Assembly (NCBI GenBank): GCA_963815655.1
Contig: CAWFHK010000001.1
Location: forward strand, 992,001-1,056,000
Reading direction: 5' to 3'
DNA: 64,000 nt
Origin: JAWOLE01 sp963815655
GTDB lineage: Bacteria; Acidobacteriota; Thermoanaerobaculia; UBA5066; Gp7-AA6
A program made the translations under genes and the position numbers. The notes beneath the pieces are model-generated. The model did no database searches. It had not been told where the DNA came from and worked only from the letters and a program-made list of their open reading frames with translations. Within the stretch, counting starts at the first letter, position 1, and each line of letters opens with the position of its first letter. Shown one piece after another: positions 60,148-64,000 of the stretch.

Positions 60148-60220
60148 GGTTTCAAGTTTCAGTTTTCAAGTCTCAGCACGTTCCTCGACCTGAAACCTGG
60201 AACTTGAAATCTGAAACTCA
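60148..60220. repeat. Heptamer-repeat dyad (TTTCAAG / CCTGAAA class)
   Basis: The left arm (60148-60175) is TTTCAAG/TTTCAGT/TTTCAAG/TCTCAGC. The right arm (60187-60220) is CCTGAAA/CCTGGAA/CTTGAAA/TCTGAAA. It is the only structure between the convergent M50 and dtd genes and may serve as their terminator. Confidence 0.85.
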
Positions 60221-60673
60221 CTCCCTCTCTCCGGGCGGCACTTCGAGCAGGAACGTCGCGGGGCCTTCGTTGACGAGCTCGACTTCCATCATCGCGCCGA
60301 AAACGCCGGTCGCGAGCGGGACGCCGAGCAGCTCGAGCGTCCGGCAGAAGAGGTCGTAGAGAGGCCGGGCCTCCGCGGAGGGGAGCGCCCTCTCGAAGCC
60401 GGGTCGCCGGCCCCGCGACAGATCCGCCGACAGCGTGAACTGCGAAACGGCGAGCACGCCGCCGGCGACGTCCGAGAGCCCGAGATTCATCTTGCCCGCG
60501 GCGTCTTCGAAGACACGGAGCCCCGCGACCTTGCGCGCGCCTTCTTCCGCCTGCGGCGCGCCGTCTCCCTTCTCGGCCCCCAAGAAGACGAGAAGACCGC
60601 GGCCGATCCGGCCGACCGTTTCGCCGTTGACTCGGACCTGCGCGCTCGACACGCGTTGGACGACGAGCCTCAT
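60218..60673 (-). CDS. dtd: D-aminoacyl-tRNA deacylase
   Basis: A 151-residue DTD that hydrolyses D-aminoacyl-tRNA. MRLVVQRVSSAQVRV, the SQFTLSADLSRGRRPGF motif (SQxT) and VELVNEGPATFLL (the NxGPxT motif) are intact. ATG 60673 overlaps the murJ stop by 4 bp. Confidence 0.94.
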   Translation of the reverse strand: MRLVVQRVSSAQVRVNGETVGRIGRGLLVFLGAEKGDGAPQAEEGARKVAGLRVFEDAAGKMNLGLSDVAGGVLAVSQFTLSADLSRGRRPGFERALPSAEARPLYDLFCRTLELLGVPLATGVFGAMMEVELVNEGPATFLLEVPPGERE

Positions 60674-62247
60674 GCGCGCCGCCGGAGCGCGACCGCCCGG
60701 AGCTCGGACGGCTCGGGCGCTCCGGCCAGGAAGGCCGCCGCCCAGTAGATTCCCACCGCGCCGAGGATCACGCCGAGGAGCAGCATCGCCCCGGTCCATC
60801 CCCGCGCGTTCTCCAGGGCGAGCCAGCGATTGGCCGCCGCGAGCGCGATGCCCATGACGGCGGCCGCCGCGGCAACGCGCAACAGCGACACGAAGATCTC
60901 CTTCCCGTGCAGCCGCCCCTCGCGCCGGCGCAGGATGAGGAGAAGAAAGCCAAGGTTGACTCCGGCGGCCGCCGAAGCCGCGAGACCGATTCCGGCCAAT
61001 CCCATAGGCCGGGTCAGGAGGAGGCAGAGGAGGATGAACGTCGCGCAGTCCGCCAGCGCGGCGACGACCGGCATCCGCGTGTCCTTCAGGGCGTAGAAGG
61101 CCGGGACGACGACGCGGACGCCCGCGAAGAAGAGAAGGCCGACGGCCAGGGTCGCCAGGGCCGCCGCGGTGGCCCGCGTGTCGGCCGCGGCGAACCGGCC
61201 CCCCTCGAACAGGACCCGCACGATCGGAGTCTTCAGCACGATCAGCCCGACGCTCGCGGGGATCGTCACGAAGACGAGCAGGCGCAGCGCGAACGCCAGG
61301 TTGTCCTTGAACGGCCCGCGGTCTTCCGACAGGGCCTGCCGGGAGAGAAGCGGGAGGATCGCCGTCGCGAGCGAGACGGCGAACCCGCCGAGGACGAGCT
61401 CCTTCAGGCGATTCGCGTAGTAGAAGTGCGAGACGTTCGCGTTGCCGAGGCTCGCCGCGAAGCGGGTGGAGATGACCGTGTTGATCGTGTTGATGCCGTA
61501 CGCGAAGAGGCGCGGCGTCATGAGCAGGAGGACCGACCGCACGGCCGGGTCACGCCAGCCCAGCGCCGGGCGTCCCACGGCCCGCAGCCGCGCGAGCTGG
61601 GGGACCTGCACGGCGATCTGCAGGACTCCCCCGAGGAGCACCCCGGCGGCCAGGCCGTACGTCGGTTCCGCCAGGCGCGGCGCCAGGACCGCCGCGCCCA
61701 GGATCATCGCGAGGTTCAGGAAGATCGGCGCGGCCGCCGCGACGGCGAAGCGGTGCCGGGAGTTGAGAATGGCCTGACAGAAAGCCGCGAGGCTGACGAG
61801 GAACACGTACGGAAAGATCCAGCGGTTGAGCGTCACGGTCAGCGCGAACTTCCCTGGATCCTCCCGGAACTGCCGGGCGAGCAGATCCACGAGGAGCGGC
61901 GAGCAGAGGATCCCCGCGACCGTGAGGAGAGCGAGGATCAGGGCGAACGTTCCGAGGGCCCTCCCGACGAAGGCCCGCGCTTCCTCCTCGCTCCTCTCGT
62001 GAGAGACCTCGGCATAAACGGGGATGAAGGCCGAGGACATCGCCCCCTCACCCACGATTTCCCGGAGCATGTTGGGGATGCGCCAGGCCACCAGGAGCGC
62101 GTCCGAACGGGTCCCGGCGCCGAGGATGAGGGCGATCGCCTTGTCCCGGATGTAGCCGGTGACCCGCGAGAGCAGAGTCAGGGGCGTGATGACGGAAGCG
62201 GAACGGACAAGCCGTGACCGGGTTTCCTGCTCCTCGTGCGACGCCAT
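60670..62247 (-). CDS. murJ: Lipid II flippase MurJ
   Basis: A 525-residue MOP-superfamily membrane protein with about 14 transmembrane helices. The N-terminal SVITPLTLLSRVTGYIRDKA and the loop NMLREIVGEGAMSSAFIPVY are signatures of MviN/MurJ. It moves lipid II across the inner membrane for peptidoglycan synthesis. ATG 62247 is chosen; a longer open frame would read through a heptamer dyad. It is divergent from ssb and couples to dtd. Confidence 0.94.
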   Translation of the reverse strand: MASHEEQETRSRLVRSASVITPLTLLSRVTGYIRDKAIALILGAGTRSDALLVAWRIPNMLREIVGEGAMSSAFIPVYAEVSHERSEEEARAFVGRALGTFALILALLTVAGILCSPLLVDLLARQFREDPGKFALTVTLNRWIFPYVFLVSLAAFCQAILNSRHRFAVAAAAPIFLNLAMILGAAVLAPRLAEPTYGLAAGVLLGGVLQIAVQVPQLARLRAVGRPALGWRDPAVRSVLLLMTPRLFAYGINTINTVISTRFAASLGNANVSHFYYANRLKELVLGGFAVSLATAILPLLSRQALSEDRGPFKDNLAFALRLLVFVTIPASVGLIVLKTPIVRVLFEGGRFAAADTRATAAALATLAVGLLFFAGVRVVVPAFYALKDTRMPVVAALADCATFILLCLLLTRPMGLAGIGLAASAAAGVNLGFLLLILRRREGRLHGKEIFVSLLRVAAAAAVMGIALAAANRWLALENARGWTGAMLLLGVILGAVGIYWAAAFLAGAPEPSELRAVALRRRA

Positions 62248-62262
62248 GAGTGACGGAATTCT

Positions 62263-62346
62263 ATTTGTGATTCGCGATTTGTGATTTGTGATTGAAGGCA
62301 ACGGCACGCCCGAGCCCCAATCCCCAATCACGAACCGCAAATCCCT
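62263..62346. repeat. Heptamer-repeat dyad (ATTTGTG / CCAATCC class) in a divergent promoter region
   Basis: The left arm (62263-62294) is ATTTGTG/ATTCGCG/ATTTGTG/ATTTGTG. The right arm (62316-62346) is CCAATCC/CCAATCA/CGAACCG/CAAATCC. It lies between divergent murJ and ssb, so both promoters must be inside or beside it. Confidence 0.88.
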
Positions 62347-62419
62347 CCTGGTTCGGACGTCATTTGTCCGTTATAGAGTTTCATCATTCTCCCGATCACG
62401 TGAAAGGAGGCGGAAACAC

Positions 62420-62851
62420 ATGGGAAGCGTCAACAAGGTCATCCTGATCGGTAACCTCGGGAAAGACCCCGAGCTGCGGACGACGCCGCAGGGCACGTCG
62501 CTCGCCCGGTTCTCGGTCGCGACCAAGACGGTCTGGAAGGACAGCTCGGGGGCCAAGCAGGAACGCACGGAATGGCACGACGTGGTCGCGTGGGAGAGGC
62601 TCGCGCAGATCTGCGGCGAATACCTGCACAAGGGGAAACAGGTCTACGTGGAAGGAAGCCTCCAGACCCGGAGCTGGGAGGACCAGACCGGCCAGAAGCG
62701 ATACAGGACGGAGATCAAGGCGAACAACGTCGTCATGCTCGGCTCGCGCGGCGATTCGGCACCGCGAAGCGAAGAAGCTCCCGCACCGGGCCCGCGCGAA
62801 GTCAGCGAGGTCGCGGAGTCACCGGCCTACGACGACGAAGTGCCGTTCTAG
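62420..62851 (+). CDS. ssb: Single-stranded DNA-binding protein
   Basis: A 143-residue SSB. The OB fold starts MGSVNKVILIGNLGKDPELR and contains RTEWHDVVAWERLA; the acidic tip DDEVPF that recruits partner proteins is intact. AAAGGAGG precedes the ATG by a typical distance. Confidence 0.95.
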   Translation: MGSVNKVILIGNLGKDPELRTTPQGTSLARFSVATKTVWKDSSGAKQERTEWHDVVAWERLAQICGEYLHKGKQVYVEGSLQTRSWEDQTGQKRYRTEIKANNVVMLGSRGDSAPRSEEAPAPGPREVSEVAESPAYDDEVPF

Positions 62852-62867
62852 CGCGGCGATGCCGCGC
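62851..62867. terminator. Hairpin terminator after ssb
   Basis: A perfect 7-bp stem GCGCGGC/GCCGCGC with a GAT loop begins on the last base of the ssb stop codon, just as at 42037-42056. A heptamer dyad follows. Confidence 0.6.
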
Positions 62868-62872
62868 CGCGC

Positions 62873-62955
62873 GGTCCAAGGTCCAAGGTCCAAGGTGGCC
62901 CCGCGAGCGAGTGCGACCCCGTCTACTTTGGACCTTGGACCTTGGATTTTGGACT
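62873..62955. repeat. Heptamer-repeat dyad (GGTCCAA / CTTGGAC class)
   Basis: The left arm (62873-62898) is GGTCCAA three times. The right arm (62935-62955) is TTTGGAC/CTTGGAC/CTTGGAT/TTTGGAC. It lies between convergent ssb and nagZ and touches the nagZ stop. Confidence 0.88.
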
Positions 62956-63972
62956 CTACCCGCGGAGGGCGGCGACGTCGGCGATGAGATCGGCGAGCGG
63001 GCGCTCCGGGATGGCGGCGGCGCGGCGGATGTCCTCGAGGTGCCGCGCGTAAACTTCCAGGCGTCCCGCGGCCTCGGCGAGTCTCGCGGGCGGGATCGCG
63101 CGGCCGACTTCCTCGACGCAATCCGGGTACTCGGCGATGCGGCTGCACACGAAGAGGAGATCGCAGCCGGCCAGCGCCGAGGCGGCGCAGCGCTCGGGAA
63201 GGGGCCCGAACGCCGACAGCGCGCCCATCTCGAGGTCGTCGGAGAAGGACGCTCCCGGGAAGCCGAGGACGTCCCGAAGAAGACCGGTCGCGATCGCTCT
63301 CGAGAGTGACGCGGGCCCTCGCTCCGGCCCGGCCGCGTGCGAAATCATGACGGCGCGCGCGGACGGCATCGTGTCCGAGAAGGGAGCCAGGTCGCGCCCC
63401 TGCTCTTCCGGATCGTCAGGGATCCGCGGCAGGTCCGCGTGCGTGTCCAGATCCGCGCGCCCCAGTCCCGGGAAGTGCTTCACGCACCCTCCGATTCCGC
63501 GCGCGTGAATCCCCGCCAGGAAGTCTCCGGCCACGCGGGCGACCTTCGCCGGATCGCTCGAGGCGCAGCGGTCGCGCAACACTCTTTCCGAGGCTCCCGG
63601 CAGGAGCCGGTCCACGACGGGAGCCAGGTCCACGTCGAATCCGAGTCTCGCGCAGGCCTCGCCGGCGAGCTCCCCCGCCCGTCGGGCGACGCCGGCCTCC
63701 GCCGCCTCACGCAAGGAGATCGAAGGGCCGAGAAGATCCCGGAACCGATCCACCGGCCCTCCCTCCTGGTCCACGCAGATCCGCGGGCTCCCCGGCAGCT
63801 CGCGGATCCGCGCCGTCAGATCCAGGATCTGCTCCACGCTTTCGATGTTGCGGCGGAAGAGGATGACGGCCCACGGGGGTTGCGCGTTGAGGATGTCCCG
63901 CTCCTCCGCCGTGATTGCGGTCCCGCTGATGCCCACGCCGAACAGGCGCGACGCTCTCATCGCGATGGGCAT
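62956..63972 (-). CDS. nagZ: Beta-N-acetylhexosaminidase NagZ (glycoside hydrolase 3)
   Basis: A 338-residue GH3 enzyme that removes N-acetylglucosamine from anhydromuropeptides in peptidoglycan recycling. ICVDQEGGPVDRF, CVKHFPGLGRADLDTHADLP (the NagZ-specific His/Asp loop) and the nucleophile Asp in SDDLEMGAL are present. ATG 63972 or, with fewer residues, 63960 may be the start; the first is the family fit. It may act with the LD-carboxypeptidase encoded at 33380-34294. Confidence 0.93.
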   Translation of the reverse strand: MPIAMRASRLFGVGISGTAITAEERDILNAQPPWAVILFRRNIESVEQILDLTARIRELPGSPRICVDQEGGPVDRFRDLLGPSISLREAAEAGVARRAGELAGEACARLGFDVDLAPVVDRLLPGASERVLRDRCASSDPAKVARVAGDFLAGIHARGIGGCVKHFPGLGRADLDTHADLPRIPDDPEEQGRDLAPFSDTMPSARAVMISHAAGPERGPASLSRAIATGLLRDVLGFPGASFSDDLEMGALSAFGPLPERCAASALAGCDLLFVCSRIAEYPDCVEEVGRAIPPARLAEAAGRLEVYARHLEDIRRAAAIPERPLADLIADVAALRG

Positions 63973-64000
63973 GCCGCTCTCTAGGGCCTCTTCAGACGGT

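Noticed and set aside
62248..62340. Upstream extension of MurJ
   Set aside because: The extra 31 codons would translate a heptamer repeat arm; the MurJ family N-terminus starts at ATG 62247.

Overview
The window is about 64 kb of GC-rich chromosomal DNA from a Gram-negative bacterium. Outer-membrane markers are present (LpxB, an MsbA-type exporter, a LolB-like lipoprotein next to IspE). Together with the MurJ, PBP1A, DUF4388/SPOR and DUF4097 content and the gene order M50 protease-scpA-scpB-rluB-cmk-rpsA, this suggests Acidobacteriota (Thermoanaerobaculia-like) or a nearby deep lineage. That placement is inference from gene content. No prophage, CRISPR array, rRNA or intact insertion sequence was seen.

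Layout. 1-11 kb: partial priA, a small lipoprotein, an aspartase/fumarase, a PuuD-like membrane protein, then the minus-strand run msbA-yicC-gmk-rpoZ-coaBC-udg. 11-18.5 kb: a surface-sugar block with two asparagine-synthetase paralogues flanking lpxB and a translationally coupled WlbA/WlbC-like oxidoreductase and aminotransferase. 18.5-25.7 kb: minus-strand housekeeping run (M50 protease, scpA, scpB, rluB, cmk, rpsA, HU, HIT protein, two small membrane proteins). 25.9-29.4 kb: ECF sigma, a zinc-finger/HEAT anti-sigma and a DUF4097 protein. 29.4-41.7 kb: minus-strand SDR, recG, cNMP/FHA protein, LD-carboxypeptidase, rnpB, NYN nuclease, DUF4126, DnaJ/DUF4388 protein, a MITE-like element, DUF4388/SPOR protein and uvrC. 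41.8-54.2 kb: zinc-ribbon protein, uvrB, PBP1A, then rplI-DUF2232-rpsR-rpsF, pth-rplY-prs, tRNA-Gln, spoVG, ispE, lolB-like. 54.2-64 kb: a TPR protein, an operon of two MshEN-domain paralogues around an HU gene followed by a second M50 protease, then dtd-murJ, ssb and nagZ.

The most unusual signal is not a gene. At least a dozen short intergenic gaps carry arrays of 7-bp (twice 8-bp) degenerate tandem repeats, mostly arranged as two facing arms that form an imperfect hairpin. The unit differs between loci (TTTCAGG, TTTGTGA, GGTCCAA, GCCTCCC, CCCGAGT, CTCGGTG and others) but the period and dyad layout persist. One array runs through the 3' end of a coding sequence. The other candidate system is the MshEN-HU-MshEN operon, which may link c-di-GMP sensing to a nucleoid protein. 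Also notable are a peptidyl-tRNA hydrolase gene whose only full-length start is CTG, a CoaBC with replacements at three signature positions, and a 211-bp inverted-repeat element that supplies part of a stop codon.
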